Below are positions 1 to 9,082 of a stretch of DNA of 64,000 nt, in pieces (position 1 is the first letter of the stretch; the number at the start of each line of letters is the position of its first letter). This DNA is from Haladaptatus halobius (GTDB taxonomy: Archaea > Halobacteriota > Halobacteria > Halobacteriales > Haladaptataceae): assembly GCF_020618475.1 (NCBI RefSeq), contig NZ_CP085337.1:310001-374000 (forward strand), in the 5' to 3' direction. A program made the translations under genes and the position numbers. Below the pieces are notes generated by a model. It did no database searches. It saw only the letters and a program-made list of their open reading frames with translations, and was not told where the DNA came from.

Positions 1-259
1 CACCGGCCACGGCCGTCGTGACGAAGCAATTGCTGTGGTGTTGATTGACCGTGACCGCCCGGAGTTCGTCCTTCGGGAACCGTTGTGTCGCCGACGGGTC
101 GAACGCCGGATCGCTCGAAACGATGAAGGCGTCGTCGGCGTGACGGAAATAGGCATCTCCCTCCACCAGTCGCTTCCCGTCCTTCGTGACGACGGTAACG
201 AATTTCTTCCGCCCGTCACCGACGCCTTCGAGAGTTTGGGGCTCGTCATCCTCGGGCAT
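1..259 (-). CDS. Hypothetical protein, 3' end beyond window
   Basis: An open reading frame starts at ATG 259 and runs off the left edge after 86 codons. The product begins MPEDDEPQTLEGVGDG and contains KKFVTVVTKDGKRLVEGDAYF followed by HADDAFIVSSDPAFDPSATQ and a CFVTTAVAG motif near the cut end. The composition is acidic and halophile-like, and codon third positions are GC-rich, unlike the opposite-strand frame. I know no function for it. A C-F-[VI]-T-T-A motif recurs in small archaeal proteins, but I cannot assign a family. The start is supported by the acidic N-terminus; the next in-frame Met is far downstream. A non-autonomous transposon-like element begins about 70 bases upstream. Confidence 0.6.
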   Translation of the reverse strand, partial: MPEDDEPQTLEGVGDGRKKFVTVVTKDGKRLVEGDAYFRHADDAFIVSSDPAFDPSATQRFPKDELRAVTVNQHHSNCFVTTAVAG

Positions 260-326
260 CTTGGACGAGTTTTATCGGGCGCTGTGTTATCGCTTTTGTT
301 CGGAAAAAGGCAGTTCACGCGCTGCC

Positions 327-708
327 TTGACGTTCTCCCCGCCCTGAAGGGCGAGGATTCCTCACGCTTAGCGTCGAATCTCGCTGATTCGGGCCAACGG
401 AGGCAACTTCCTGTCCGGCGGTCGGACAGTACCGGGTTTGCACGCAATACGTCGGCCCTTCGCAGGGTGTGGCGTGTTGGATATCCGCTTGCACCGTGTG
501 GGCCGTGCCATCGGCCTTCCTCGTCTGGAAGCCACGTGACGAAGCCCACTTGGGCAGGGTTGCTTTTTGGTGACGGAGACCCCAAGCCAACTCCAAGTTT
601 CCCGAGTGAGTTACGTCAATAGATGACGCCAGACGGCATAAGTACGGTGTTCGTGAAAAAGACAGGACGGCGCGTATCCCCGCCCTCAAGGGCGAGGCTT
701 TGCGCCTG
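327..708 (-). mobile_element. Non-autonomous IS200/IS605-type element (RE/omega-RNA-like module)
   Basis: Both ends carry similar hairpins: CCCCGCCCT/AGGGCGAGG at 337-355 and again at 678-697. Read on the minus strand, the left end (about 708 to 670) has CAGG-n-AAGCC, the hairpin and then GATAC-n-CGCCGTC, as in the elements at 31729-32140 and 34587-35008. The right end (355 to 327) reads GGAATCCTCGCC-hairpin-GGCGGGGAGAACGTC, resembling the tnpB-distal end GGAAGCCCCG-hairpin-CGGGGTAGTTCAC seen elsewhere in the window. No transposase is encoded. A 137-codon frame crosses it on the minus strand, but its composition is not protein-like. I infer a deletion derivative of a TnpB element; the homology is by eye. 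Confidence 0.55.
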
Positions 709-1196
709 TTTCTACGTAATGAAGCCACTAGTTATTCGATAGTTGATTGCTGAACAGGGTATGCCGTCCCAGGTCGAGGCGAACCAAACGAAACGATAGA
801 GTGATCAACTTCAATCGACTTTGTCAATTGGAAAATTCCAACCCTCTTGAGGAAGCTTAGTCTAATACGTGTGTACTCGTCGACTTGAGTTAGACAAGCG
901 TCAGACATACTTCAGTGAAATTCGAAAATGTACTTATTACTTTGGTCGGTATGGACAGAGGATGTCTCGCAGTGACCCTCCAACGAACTCGCTTGGCCAA
1001 CCGATCTGTGGACGCATCGATCACGAAATAGACGACCCGTGCCAATGCGTCGTTCCGTTTCCTGGGAGAGCGTGTCCGCATCACCGAAGATAAGTAACCG
1101 TACTTGACGCTCTCCGACGACTGTAACCGTGAGCCCCCGCTAGTACTGGTCGTCTTTCTTCTTGTACGAGGCGACCTCACGACCGGAATCGGTAGA
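709..1196. other. Non-coding or decayed stretch, nothing recognised
   Basis: No frame here has convincing haloarchaeal codon use or a recognisable product. Frames of 74-96 codons exist on both strands but have basic, Ser/Arg-rich compositions typical of shadow frames. The lower GC content around 780-930 suggests intergenic or decayed DNA. Confidence 0.4.
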
Positions 1197-1358
1197 CTAC
1201 GCAGGGTCGGAGACGTGAATCCGGTCAGTGCCGTCCTCCCTACTCGTGACGGCTATCAAGGCGCCATCGGTAACGGTGAGACCACCGGCCGGGGTCCCGG
1301 CGAGGTCGTGGTGCCACCGCTTCTCCGGAGTTCCGGATAGAATCCCACCATCCTCGCC
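1197..1358 (-). pseudogene. Fragment of PQQ-like beta-propeller repeat protein
   Basis: On the minus strand the translation GTPEKRWHHDLAGTPAGGL, followed by TVTDGALIAVTSREDGTDRIHVSDPA and a stop, has the look of one PQQ/beta-propeller blade (W-x-x-x-L-x-G-x-P-x-G-x-L-x-V-x-D-x-x-L-x-A-V). Full haloarchaeal proteins of this type have six to eight blades; here only about 54 residues are readable. Upstream codons in the same frame become basic and unlike a propeller. I interpret it as a remnant of a deleted gene. The blade assignment rests on pattern recognition only. Confidence 0.4.
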
Positions 1359-1400
1359 GAGGGGGGGATGCAGTGAGGTAGCCCCCGGACGACGTATCAT

Positions 1401-1625
1401 CGAACGCTCTTCTATCGGCACTCGCACGAACGGGACGCTCCCCAGACGCGTCGTGAACGGATCGCAGGGATCCTCGCGGTCGGCAGTCTTGTGGCGACGG
1501 TAGCGAGTGCAATGCTCACCCCGCCAGACCCACTCACACAACTTCAGTTCATGCCGGCCGCCTTCGCCGTGACTGTGCTGGTGTTGTTTCTATTTAAGTA
1601 CCGGATCAGGGTAACTGAATCGTGA
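1401..1625 (+). pseudogene. C-terminal fragment of a small membrane protein
   Basis: The plus-strand frame ending in TGA 1623-1625 reads RRERIAGILAVGSLVATVAS, then AMLTPPDPLTQLQFMPAAFA and VTVLVLFLFKYRIRVTES. It holds two hydrophobic segments separated by a TPPDP loop. That loop resembles the one in TatC-type proteins, but the segment is too short to assign. There is no good start upstream; ATG 1512 would leave only 37 residues. It could be a genuine small membrane protein with an unrecognised start, but neighbouring gene fragments make a remnant more likely. Confidence 0.35.
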
Positions 1626-1781
1626 TACCAATCGAGCTTGTATCTCTCCGAGTATTTCAACAGAGCCGATTCTGGGAGAACCGGCAAAAAACGCGGAGTC
1701 ATACCCCACAGCTATTCACCGACGACGTGCCTTGACTGTGGTTCCCGAAATTGATCTCTCGTCTCGAAAAGGACAGACGTT

Positions 1782-2720
1782 ATGTCACTGCTCTCTGTTA
1801 GCAGAGAACAAATGACCCTGATTAGCACACCAGAAGAGCACTTCGACGACCTGCCGGAGTTCCCGTACGATCCACAGTACGTCGATGTCGACGACGCGAA
1901 AATGGCCTACGTTGAGGTCGACGCAAATGAGGGTACGGCTGCCGACGCAGACGAAACGTTCCTCTGTCTGCACGGCGAACCGACGTGGTCGTATCTATAT
2001 CGCAAGATAATCCCGACGCTCTCGGAACGTGGGCGGGTAATCGCGCCCGACTTTATTGGGTTCGGCCGTTCCGACAAATACGACGAAATCGAGGCGTACA
2101 GCTTCAGTCGTCATTTCGACCAGTTGACAGCGTTTGTGGAAGCACTCAACCTGCAAAACGTCACCCTGGTCTGTCAGGACTGGGGTGGTCTGCTGGGACT
2201 GACAATGGCGATGAACGACTCTGAACGATTCACTCGATTGGTTCCGATGAACACTGGTCTCCCGGACGGCACCCAGAAGATGGCGGATGAGTGGCTGGCG
2301 TTCAGGGAATTCATCGAATCCACCGACGACCCGGACATCGGACGGATGGTTCAGAACGGCTGCGTGACCGAGTTAGACACAGCGACGAAAGATGCCTACC
2401 GCGCCCCGTTCCCCGACCAGCCATCGAAGGCTGGGGCACGGGCGTGGCCGCTGCTCGTCCCTACTCACCCCGAGACGGACGGTGCCGACGCGATGCGAGC
2501 TGCCGCGAAGCGACTTTCAGAGTGGGAGAAACCGGCATTCGTGCTGTTCGGCGACTCTGATCCCATCTTTCGTGGGGTTCGTGATTCACTGCGTGAGTCG
2601 ATTCCGACAGCGACGGATCAACCGGACGTCTGGGTCGAGAACGCAGGCCATTTCCTACAAGAGGATGCGGGCGAACGAATTGCCGAACGTATCGTCAACT
2701 TCGTCGATCGAACATCGTGA
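1782..2720 (+). CDS. Haloalkane dehalogenase-like alpha/beta hydrolase
   Basis: This 312-residue soluble alpha/beta hydrolase matches the haloalkane dehalogenase subfamily I layout, enzymes that hydrolyse carbon-halogen bonds to an alcohol and halide. It has the oxyanion motif HGEPTW (64-69), a nucleophile elbow VCQDWGG with Asp133 followed by the halide-binding Trp134, a cap-domain Trp171, the acid Asp260 in GDSDPIF and His290 in NAGHF. All catalytic positions expected for the family are present and the length is normal. ATG 1812 (MTLISTPEEHFDDLP) is an equally plausible start, because family members usually begin just before such a TP-x-x-x-F-x-D-L-P stretch. Substrate range cannot be read from sequence; related epoxide or ester hydrolases share this fold. 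It is monocistronic, with gene fragments upstream. Confidence 0.85.
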   Translation: MSLLSVSREQMTLISTPEEHFDDLPEFPYDPQYVDVDDAKMAYVEVDANEGTAADADETFLCLHGEPTWSYLYRKIIPTLSERGRVIAPDFIGFGRSDKYDEIEAYSFSRHFDQLTAFVEALNLQNVTLVCQDWGGLLGLTMAMNDSERFTRLVPMNTGLPDGTQKMADEWLAFREFIESTDDPDIGRMVQNGCVTELDTATKDAYRAPFPDQPSKAGARAWPLLVPTHPETDGADAMRAAAKRLSEWEKPAFVLFGDSDPIFRGVRDSLRESIPTATDQPDVWVENAGHFLQEDAGERIAERIVNFVDRTS

Positions 2721-2937
2721 CGAAGACGACCAACCCGGTCTCAGTGGCGGCAGTCACTATCTTCGGAGAGGGGAAGTGTACTTGATTCTGCGGCGACAGG
2801 GCGCGGAACTGGGCGAATCAGGGACGACTGAGGACGTACTCTTCAGCGGTCGATTCAAGGCGACTGCCAGAGAGTAACTCACATTGTTATTTCACTCTAC
2901 AATACCTATTTGCTCTATTCGACCGATTCACGGGCGT

Positions 2938-3693
2938 ATGGTACAAAGACGATTTGTTGCCCCGATCGCAGTCGCCGCATTACTCGTGATGGCCGGATGT
3001 CTCGGCGGCGTCGCTTGACTCAGTGACGGGAATTCCACCGAGATGGAAACCGACGGAAGCACGGACGATACGAACTCGAAAATCAGCGTGAGCGCGACGG
3101 GCGAAGTGACCGCCGAACCGGATCGGGCAGTTCTAACCGTTGGCGTCGAAGCCACCGCTGCCAACCCGGAGACTGCCCGAAAGCGGGTCGCCGAAAAGGT
3201 CTCCACCATGCGAGCGGCGCTCGCCAGCGTCGGTCTCGGCGATGATCGAGTGATAGCCCGTCACTACACGATTCAAGAGGACTACGAGTCAAAGCGTGAC
3301 CAAGCGACAGAGCCGAGATATCGCACGATTCACTCCTTCGAAATCGAAATCGAGGACGTCGACCGAGTCGGAACGGTGATCGAGACGGCAACGAACAACG
3401 GTGCGACGAACGTCGGACGAGTTCAGTTCACCCTCTCCGAGGAAACTCACTCGGAACTCCGCGAAAAGGAGCTTACGAACGCGATGGACAACGCTCGTGC
3501 CGACGCCGAGATACTCGCCACCAACGCGAATCTCACCATCTCCGACGTGGATTCCGTTGCCACCAGTGTCGGAAACGTCCGGCCGTATCACGCCGAAGCA
3601 AATATGGCTGCAAGCAGTGATGGAACGGACATCGAGTCCGGACCGGTGTCGGTTACGGCACACGTGCAGGTGACGTACAACGCGAAACGGTGA
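2938..3693 (+). pseudogene. SIMPL (DUF541) lipoprotein gene interrupted by in-frame TGA
   Basis: From ATG 2938 the frame encodes MVQRRFVAPIAVAALLVMAG, then CLGGVA, a signal peptide with a lipobox-like VMAGC typical of haloarchaeal lipoproteins. A TGA stop follows at 3016-3018. The same frame then continues without interruption through LSDGNSTEMETDGS into a complete SIMPL/DUF541 domain (about 216 residues from ATG 3043, containing ISVSATGEVTAEPDRAVLTV and the C-terminal VSVTAHVQVTYNA). Signal peptide and domain are in one frame, so one base change separates them. From ATG 3043 a cytoplasmic SIMPL protein could still be made, but without its anchor. SIMPL proteins are usually periplasmic or outer-surface proteins of uncertain role. 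Sequencing error is possible. Confidence 0.75.
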
Positions 3694-3774
3694 CTGGTTT
3701 TCCCCATGCGTGGTAACCCTCGCCGTTAACGGTGTGAGAATGTCACTCTCGATTTCTATGATCCTCTGAGGAAA

Positions 3775-4125
3775 TCATTTCGAGTTGTTCTGTCGTACAA
3801 ACTCGAGATACGGCTTGGCCAACTCGATAGCGTCCATTCCCTCGACGGTTTTCAGTCCGGTATCGTACTCGATTATGCCGACATCGTCCATCAGTGGTAG
3901 GTGTACGTGTTGAAGCTTTAGAGCGGTGAACGTCCTCAGTTCGTTTTGTCGAACCTCGCCGTCCGGCTGAAACTCTCTCACGATACAGTCGATGAGTTCC
4001 TCGAGTAATGCAGGGTCGTTCTCTTGGAGTAAGTACGCGAGGATAATCCGACGATGCTCGTTGGAGAGGACGGTAATCAGTGTATCTATCGAGATATCGT
4101 TCGGCTCAAGGTGCTTGTCGTCCAT
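3775..4125 (-). CDS. DUF7344-like winged-helix protein
   Basis: The 116-residue product starts MDDKHLEPNDISIDTLITVL and contains SNEHRRIILAYLLQENDP, then FTALKLQHVHLPLMDDVGII and EYDTGLKTVEG. This is the layout of the haloarchaeal DUF7344/ArsR-like winged helix: an L-S-N-x-x-R-R helix, then a HVHLP-x-[LM]-x-D-x-G-[IV]-[IV]-x-Y-D recognition segment. I chose ATG 4125 over an upstream ATG at 4251 because the extra 42 residues are not conserved-looking and family members start a few residues before the first helix. It is probably a small DNA-binding regulator. No ligand or target can be read. Confidence 0.75.
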   Translation of the reverse strand: MDDKHLEPNDISIDTLITVLSNEHRRIILAYLLQENDPALLEELIDCIVREFQPDGEVRQNELRTFTALKLQHVHLPLMDDVGIIEYDTGLKTVEGMDAIELAKPYLEFVRQNNSK

Positions 4126-4251
4126 CGTGCCCAAATGTACCGATGCGATGAGCAAAGTTTGGATGTCTAAAGAATTTACAACCGTCGATTCGTTATAGGG
4201 GACGAACTCTTCGACTGCCGAATTAAGCGGTTCGGACGCAAATACCTTCAA

Positions 4252-4720
4252 AACCGGCCGAATCAGGTCGAATTATTCGACGACAAGAGAAGTGATGAAA
4301 CATCTCGGCGGAAATTGCGGCCATGTTTGCACCGACGCCACCCTACACATATTGGATTTCGATTATCGGAGGGTTCTGCTGTCACCTCCGGACGAAATTT
4401 TCGGAAGGAAGTCGGTTAAAGGGACAAATACCGCGTTTTACGGGGTTCGTATCGGCGGTGCCAGTGAGATCACCGAGTAAATCATGGGATGTGCTTCGGC
4501 GTGCTTGGGACTCCGAGTGATTTACGGCCTATAGAATTTGGTGTGCGTTCGGCGTACCTACCTGCTCAACCACCTCTGACCGACCCATCCAAATTTGTTA
4601 GGTACTAGTCTAAAAATCGTCAATTCGAACGCTCGATAAGTGGTCGACTCTCGCTGAGGAGTGGCTCACGAGAGCCGTCAATCGTGAACGGTGGTGTATC
4701 GAGCGAGGGTAATCCGAATC
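4252..4720. other. Intergenic stretch without recognisable gene
   Basis: About 470 bases between the DUF7344-like gene and the sensor gene. Plus-strand frames of 62-65 codons exist (for example from 4323) but their Ser/Arg/Pro-rich products match nothing I know. The upstream part should hold the promoter for the leftward DUF7344-like gene; I could not pin a clear TATA box. Confidence 0.4.
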
Positions 4721-4723
4721 AGA

Positions 4724-7700
4724 TTACAGACTATCAGCGTCATCGACGAGGATTTCGACCAGCTTCTGTACCCCGGTTCGAACGTGTTGGTGGAACGTAG
4801 CCGGTGCAATTCCGAGTGATTCTGCCATATCCTCACCCGAACTGTCACGCGGCCATTCGAAGAACCCAGCGTAGTACGCGGTCTCAAGTGTTGCGTACTG
4901 ACGTTCCGTGAGAACCTCTTCGAGTGCCATTTGGAACTCTCGATTTGTTCGGACTGACCGCTCGCGCTCGCGTTTACCGACGAGTTCGGACTGGGCGAAC
5001 GTCGATTGAACCGCTTCGACGGCGATCCTAACGTCGGCCCGTTGAGAGACGGCCGCTCCGACTGTCCCTCTTCCATCGGCGAACGTGGCCGAATGAACGG
5101 TTGCGCCGTATTCGGCGAGGATTGTGGCTGGTGATACCCCGGCGATGATGAACTCGATCAGAGCTGTATCCCTGTGGTCGCTGACGAGCCGCGCACGCTC
5201 GATGGAATCGTCACCGGCAGCATCTTCGAGCACGCGTTCTGGAGACCCATCGATCACGGTGAAGTACTGGAGGTACGAACCATCGGATTGCGATACGATG
5301 CCCTCCATTTCGAACGTGGCGCCGGTCTCGGCCGACTCAGTCACTAAGAACAAATCTTGGTCTGAAATTTCGAATTCTAACTCCACGACCGTGTCGGTGA
5401 GGAGTGCCTTCTTCCGTTCGACAGCGTTGATCGCCAACCCGATAGTCTTTCCTAACTCGTGGAGAACGGCTTGTTCTCGAACGCCGAACGCATTCGCCCG
5501 TGAGGAAAAGGCAACGAGCACATCATAGACCGTATTTTTATACACGAGCGGAATCGCCGCGGCGAACTGCCGACCGCTCACGAACCGACTCTGGTTAGTG
5601 GGCGCGTCGACGGCGACTCCGGTTGGAAGACTGTCGAAGTCGCGGATGATCTGAACTTCACCGGACTCGACCGTCATCGCGATCGGCGTTCCCTCTTCAG
5701 CGTCGAACGACGTGTCGAGGGTCCCTGCACCGACCCCAGTTCCGGTCTTCGGCTCGATTTTGCGAATGCCACCATCGACTTCGCCAATCCACGTAGCGTG
5801 ATACAACTTCGAATCGGTCAACGTTTCACAAACCTGTGTTTCGATCTCTTCACGGGTTGTCGCCTGCACTAAGCCCTGATTCACCTGTCGAATGACCGTA
5901 TTGATCTGATTGAGCGTCTCGAGTTCGTCACGCTGCCGGCCGAGTTCCAGTTGCTGCTCTTTCACTTCCGTAATATCGTCGATGACGCCGACGAACCGAT
6001 AGACGTCGCCATCGTCGTTTTGCAGCGGAAACGCGAAGCTGTGGACCCACCGAGTCGAGCCATCGGGGCGGATGATACGGTACTTCTCTTGAAATCGAAG
6101 TGCCCCAGTTTCGTTTCCTGACGCCTGCGGTGCCTTTTTCATCGCATCTCCGACTCGTTGCTGGTCTTGTGGATGGACGGCGTCGAGGTGGTTCAACAAA
6201 CTGTCGTAGACTGAATCCCGTGACCGCCCCGTGATGGTTTCGTACGCAGGATTGATGTATAGTATCTCGCTCATATCGGCGTCGGCCATCCAGATAGCAC
6301 TGTTAATGTTTTCGGCGATCTGGCGGAGTCGAGCTTCGCTTTCGCGCATTCGCCGCTCCCGTTCCTTGCGATCGGAGATATCCGTTGCGATGACGACCGC
6401 TTTCTCGATGACTCCCGTCGGACTCTCGATTGGCGCGATGCTGATAGCAGCCCAGACACGATCACCATCGGGACGTTCGAGGGTGAATTCGGAGTTGAGC
6501 ACCTGCTCACCGTCGTCGAACACTCGCCCTATTAAGTCTTCGGGTGGAACCCGTTGTCCTCCGGCACTGTAGAACTTCCGCTGGGAGACGTCGAGTGTCC
6601 GATTGGTGATCTCTTCCATGGTCAGCCCGAGGAGTTCTTCGGCTTGGTCATTGACCCGGGAGATGTCTCCATCGGGATTGATCACCCCGATGCCGACGGG
6701 ACTCGTTTTGAGGACGTGCTCGATGACGTCTCGTTCTTCCCGGAGGGTCTCCTCCCGCTCCTTGCGGTCGGTGACGTCTTTTCCGATGATGACCGCTTTT
6801 TCGACGTCTCCCGCTTGGCTCTCGATGGGTGCGATGCTAATCGAGAGCCAGACACGGCTACCATCGGGTTGACCGAGTGCGAATTCGGTGTCGAGGACGC
6901 GATCACCATCGTCGAACACTCGCCCCAGTAAGTCTTCGGGAGAGATTTGTTGCCCTTCCGAATCGTAGAGTTTGCGTTGAGAGACGTCGAAGGTCTGGTT
7001 CGTAAGTTCGTAGTCGGTGAGGCCGAACAGTTCTTCGGCGCGATCGTTGACCCGCGAGATATCTCCATCGGGCGAGATTACGCCAATACCGACCGGACTG
7101 GTCTCGAGGACGTGTTCGATCAGCCCGCGCTCTTGTCGAAGCTCTTCGACCCGCTCCTTACGTTTTGAAACGTCACGAACGACACCGACCGTCCCTCGCA
7201 TTACACCGTCTGATTCGAGAATAGCTATTTTCGCTTCGCAGGGTATCGTCTTCCCATCGGCGGTGTGGAATCCGAACTCGACGGTTCCGACCCGTTCATC
7301 CTCGACCCCGAGTAATTCCGAGATTACGTTTGTGCCTTGGGCGACCGTCTCTTCGTCGAGGAGCATCGATACGTGCTCGCCCAGCAATTCGTTGCGCGAG
7401 TACCCGGTTATCTCGACGATGGAATCGCTGACCATCTCGAAGTTCCCATCGCTGTCCAACTGATAAACTGCATCACCAGCCAACTCGGCGAGAATCTTGT
7501 AATGCCCGGTCGACTGTTCGAAGTTCTCGGGGTGTGTCCGGTTTCGAACGAATCCCGCGAACAACCGGTGATCATCCGGCGTGAGTTTTCGTACATCGAT
7601 ACTGATCTGAACCTCGTGGCCGTCCGCGTGTTGTGCACGTAGGTCGAGTCGCTCAATGGTTTCTTCGCTCAAACGATCAGCGACAGACGGTAGTTCCGTG

Positions 7701-7957
7701 TCGTGGTCATGGAGGAGGAACGACTCCAGCGGTTCTCCCACGAGTTCGCTTGGTGAGTAACCAAGAACGTTCGTTACCGCCGGGTTGGCGAACACGATTA
7801 TCCCCTCCTTGTTGATGGCGATTGTCCCGTCGGGTACGAGCCCGACGAGTTGCTGGAAAATCGACTGATCCTCTAACTCCGTAGGGAGGGCAGCGCAAAC
7901 ATCGCTCTCGGATTTCTTCTCGGAGTATGGGTCGTCTTGTTCTCGATTCAACGTCAT
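4724..7957 (-). CDS. Multi-PAS/GAF sensor with bacterio-opsin activator HTH_10 output
   Basis: From ATG 7957 (MTLNREQDDPYSEKK) the product has 1077 residues: five PAS domains (about 35-140, 150-265, 275-395, 405-530, 540-665), a GAF domain (680-830), a BAT-type domain (855-1005) and a C-terminal HTH_10 (1020-1077, with FQMALEEVLTERQYATLETA and GIAPATFHQHVRTGVQKLVE). This is the Bat family of haloarchaeal transcription regulators, where stacked sensory domains act on a DNA-binding helix-turn-helix in one polypeptide. No kinase or receiver domain is present. PAS3 and PAS4 are near-duplicates at protein and DNA level. A longer frame to 8194 exists, but its first 79 residues are low-complexity, and a TATA-like site lies about 30 bases before 7957. 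The ligand is unknown. Confidence 0.88.
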   Translation of the reverse strand: MTLNREQDDPYSEKKSESDVCAALPTELEDQSIFQQLVGLVPDGTIAINKEGIIVFANPAVTNVLGYSPSELVGEPLESFLLHDHDTELPSVADRLSEETIERLDLRAQHADGHEVQISIDVRKLTPDDHRLFAGFVRNRTHPENFEQSTGHYKILAELAGDAVYQLDSDGNFEMVSDSIVEITGYSRNELLGEHVSMLLDEETVAQGTNVISELLGVEDERVGTVEFGFHTADGKTIPCEAKIAILESDGVMRGTVGVVRDVSKRKERVEELRQERGLIEHVLETSPVGIGVISPDGDISRVNDRAEELFGLTDYELTNQTFDVSQRKLYDSEGQQISPEDLLGRVFDDGDRVLDTEFALGQPDGSRVWLSISIAPIESQAGDVEKAVIIGKDVTDRKEREETLREERDVIEHVLKTSPVGIGVINPDGDISRVNDQAEELLGLTMEEITNRTLDVSQRKFYSAGGQRVPPEDLIGRVFDDGEQVLNSEFTLERPDGDRVWAAISIAPIESPTGVIEKAVVIATDISDRKERERRMRESEARLRQIAENINSAIWMADADMSEILYINPAYETITGRSRDSVYDSLLNHLDAVHPQDQQRVGDAMKKAPQASGNETGALRFQEKYRIIRPDGSTRWVHSFAFPLQNDDGDVYRFVGVIDDITEVKEQQLELGRQRDELETLNQINTVIRQVNQGLVQATTREEIETQVCETLTDSKLYHATWIGEVDGGIRKIEPKTGTGVGAGTLDTSFDAEEGTPIAMTVESGEVQIIRDFDSLPTGVAVDAPTNQSRFVSGRQFAAAIPLVYKNTVYDVLVAFSSRANAFGVREQAVLHELGKTIGLAINAVERKKALLTDTVVELEFEISDQDLFLVTESAETGATFEMEGIVSQSDGSYLQYFTVIDGSPERVLEDAAGDDSIERARLVSDHRDTALIEFIIAGVSPATILAEYGATVHSATFADGRGTVGAAVSQRADVRIAVEAVQSTFAQSELVGKRERERSVRTNREFQMALEEVLTERQYATLETAYYAGFFEWPRDSSGEDMAESLGIAPATFHQHVRTGVQKLVEILVDDADSL

Positions 7958-7985
7958 AGATTGGCATTCGTACGCACTACGACTC

Positions 7986-7992
7986 AATATAG
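7986..7992 (-). promoter_or_regulatory. TATA-box-like element of the Bat-type sensor gene
   Basis: The minus strand reads CTATATT here, 29-35 bases upstream of ATG 7957. This is the spacing expected for a leaderless haloarchaeal transcript and supports that start over the upstream one. Confidence 0.4.
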
Positions 7993-8251
7993 CACACGGC
8001 CGTGAATCACCGTCCGCTTCTTTTTCACCAACCCAAAACCTCCGTAGTTCTGGTATTATCTGCGTTGTTCGTCGGGCGGCGATGTCAGGGTTGTCATGGG
8101 GCGCGTTTGACCACGTCACAGCCTTCTGCGGGAGAAAAAGAAAGGTTCGCCAGAGTGTCTCCAGTTCTATGAAGTGCGTGTTGAACCCTTGCAAGTGACG
8201 TATTGGCCGGAGTTTTCTGACGGAATTCCACGGGTTTTAGCCGGTGAGAGA

Positions 8252-8803
8252 TCACTCCGTTTCGCCCTTCTCACTATCCTCGGTGATTGTCTCAGCAAGC
8301 TCTTCGACGATGAGGTACGGATTCTCGCGGGTGTTTCGGCGACTTCGGTCGACGGAGAAGCGGTCGCAGAACAGAACGTGACCGGCAGAATGTTCACGAC
8401 CACTGATTTCCCCATCGTCAGGGTCGACCCGCCACACGGAGACCCCCGTTTTCTCGGGAACCGCTGATTTGACGACGAATGGGATAACGCGGTTGGCGTC
8501 CACCGCACTCGCCATATAGATGATGTCACACTCGGCGAGATCGGCCTGTTCGTTCGAGACGATTTGGTTGCGGAGTTGGAATAATCCGCCCTTTCCATCC
8601 CTCCACAACCACTCAGCGAGCACCGCGTCTGCGGCATCGTCAATTTTGTCGGTGTCGATGTGATCAGTCAGGACCGAGCGAATCGCTCGGACGAACGCAT
8701 CGTGGAATTCATCGCTGTGGTAGAGTTCGTGTGCGGTCGCCGCGATGGTTTCGAAATCGGACTCGCTCTCCGCGAACTCGTCGCGACGGTCTAAGAGCAC
8801 CAT
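8252..8803 (-). CDS. Conserved-looking hypothetical protein
   Basis: The 183-residue acidic product (starts MVLLDRRDEFAESESDFETI) has an alpha-helical N-terminal half with HELYHSDEFHDAFVRAIRSV and a beta-rich C-terminal half containing IPFVVKSAVPEKTGVSVWRV and AGHVLFCDRFSVD. There is no signal peptide or membrane segment. I do not recognise a family. Its start codon overlaps the end of the upstream small gene (8791-9060) by 13 bases, so the two are very likely cotranscribed and translationally coupled. Codon use resembles the host's other genes. The pairing of two unknown cytoplasmic proteins with such coupling suggests a joint function, possibly a two-component complex, but this is inference. 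Confidence 0.7.
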   Translation of the reverse strand: MVLLDRRDEFAESESDFETIAATAHELYHSDEFHDAFVRAIRSVLTDHIDTDKIDDAADAVLAEWLWRDGKGGLFQLRNQIVSNEQADLAECDIIYMASAVDANRVIPFVVKSAVPEKTGVSVWRVDPDDGEISGREHSAGHVLFCDRFSVDRSRRNTRENPYLIVEELAETITEDSEKGETE

Positions 8804-9060
8804 CGTCCCTCACCCTCCTCGGTGGGGTCGGCGAACTGAGCTTTGACGTAAGTCGGTCGGCGAGTCCGCTCAACGGTGACTTGCAGACCTGTATCGAGGA
8901 ACGTCCACTGCGCAATTTCGCCCCGGCCAGTGATGAGGTCAAAGCTTACCGATGCGTCGGATGCGTTGGGGGTAGTTGAACTGCGGTTATAATCCAGAAG
9001 ATTATCGGTGTCGCACTTCGATTCGCTGTCGTTATCTGGATTCGTTAGTTTGGTCAACAT
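8791..9060 (-). CDS. Small hypothetical protein, coupled to downstream gene
   Basis: An 89-residue product beginning MLTKLTNPDNDSESKCDTDN with a later stretch SVSFDLITGRGEIAQWTFLD and a charged C-terminus. Its stop lies inside the first codons of the following 183-residue gene (ATGGTGCTCTTAG arrangement), a typical overlap for coupled genes. No family recognised. The middle segment alternates hydrophobic and polar residues as in beta strands. A strong inverted repeat sits 23-48 bases upstream of the start and is a candidate operator for the pair. Confidence 0.6.
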   Translation of the reverse strand: MLTKLTNPDNDSESKCDTDNLLDYNRSSTTPNASDASVSFDLITGRGEIAQWTFLDTGLQVTVERTRRPTYVKAQFADPTEEGEGRWCS

Positions 9061-9082
9061 TGCTTTGGGTAGTCCGAAGCGC

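Noticed and set aside
315..728. 137-codon minus-strand frame over the left-most element
   Set aside because: Composition is not halophilic and it reads through both terminal hairpins; it is explained by the mobile element.
3016..3018. TGA read as selenocysteine in the SIMPL gene
   Set aside because: No SECIS-like structure seen, no Cys-containing counterpart expected at this linker position, and haloarchaea are not known for selenocysteine decoding.
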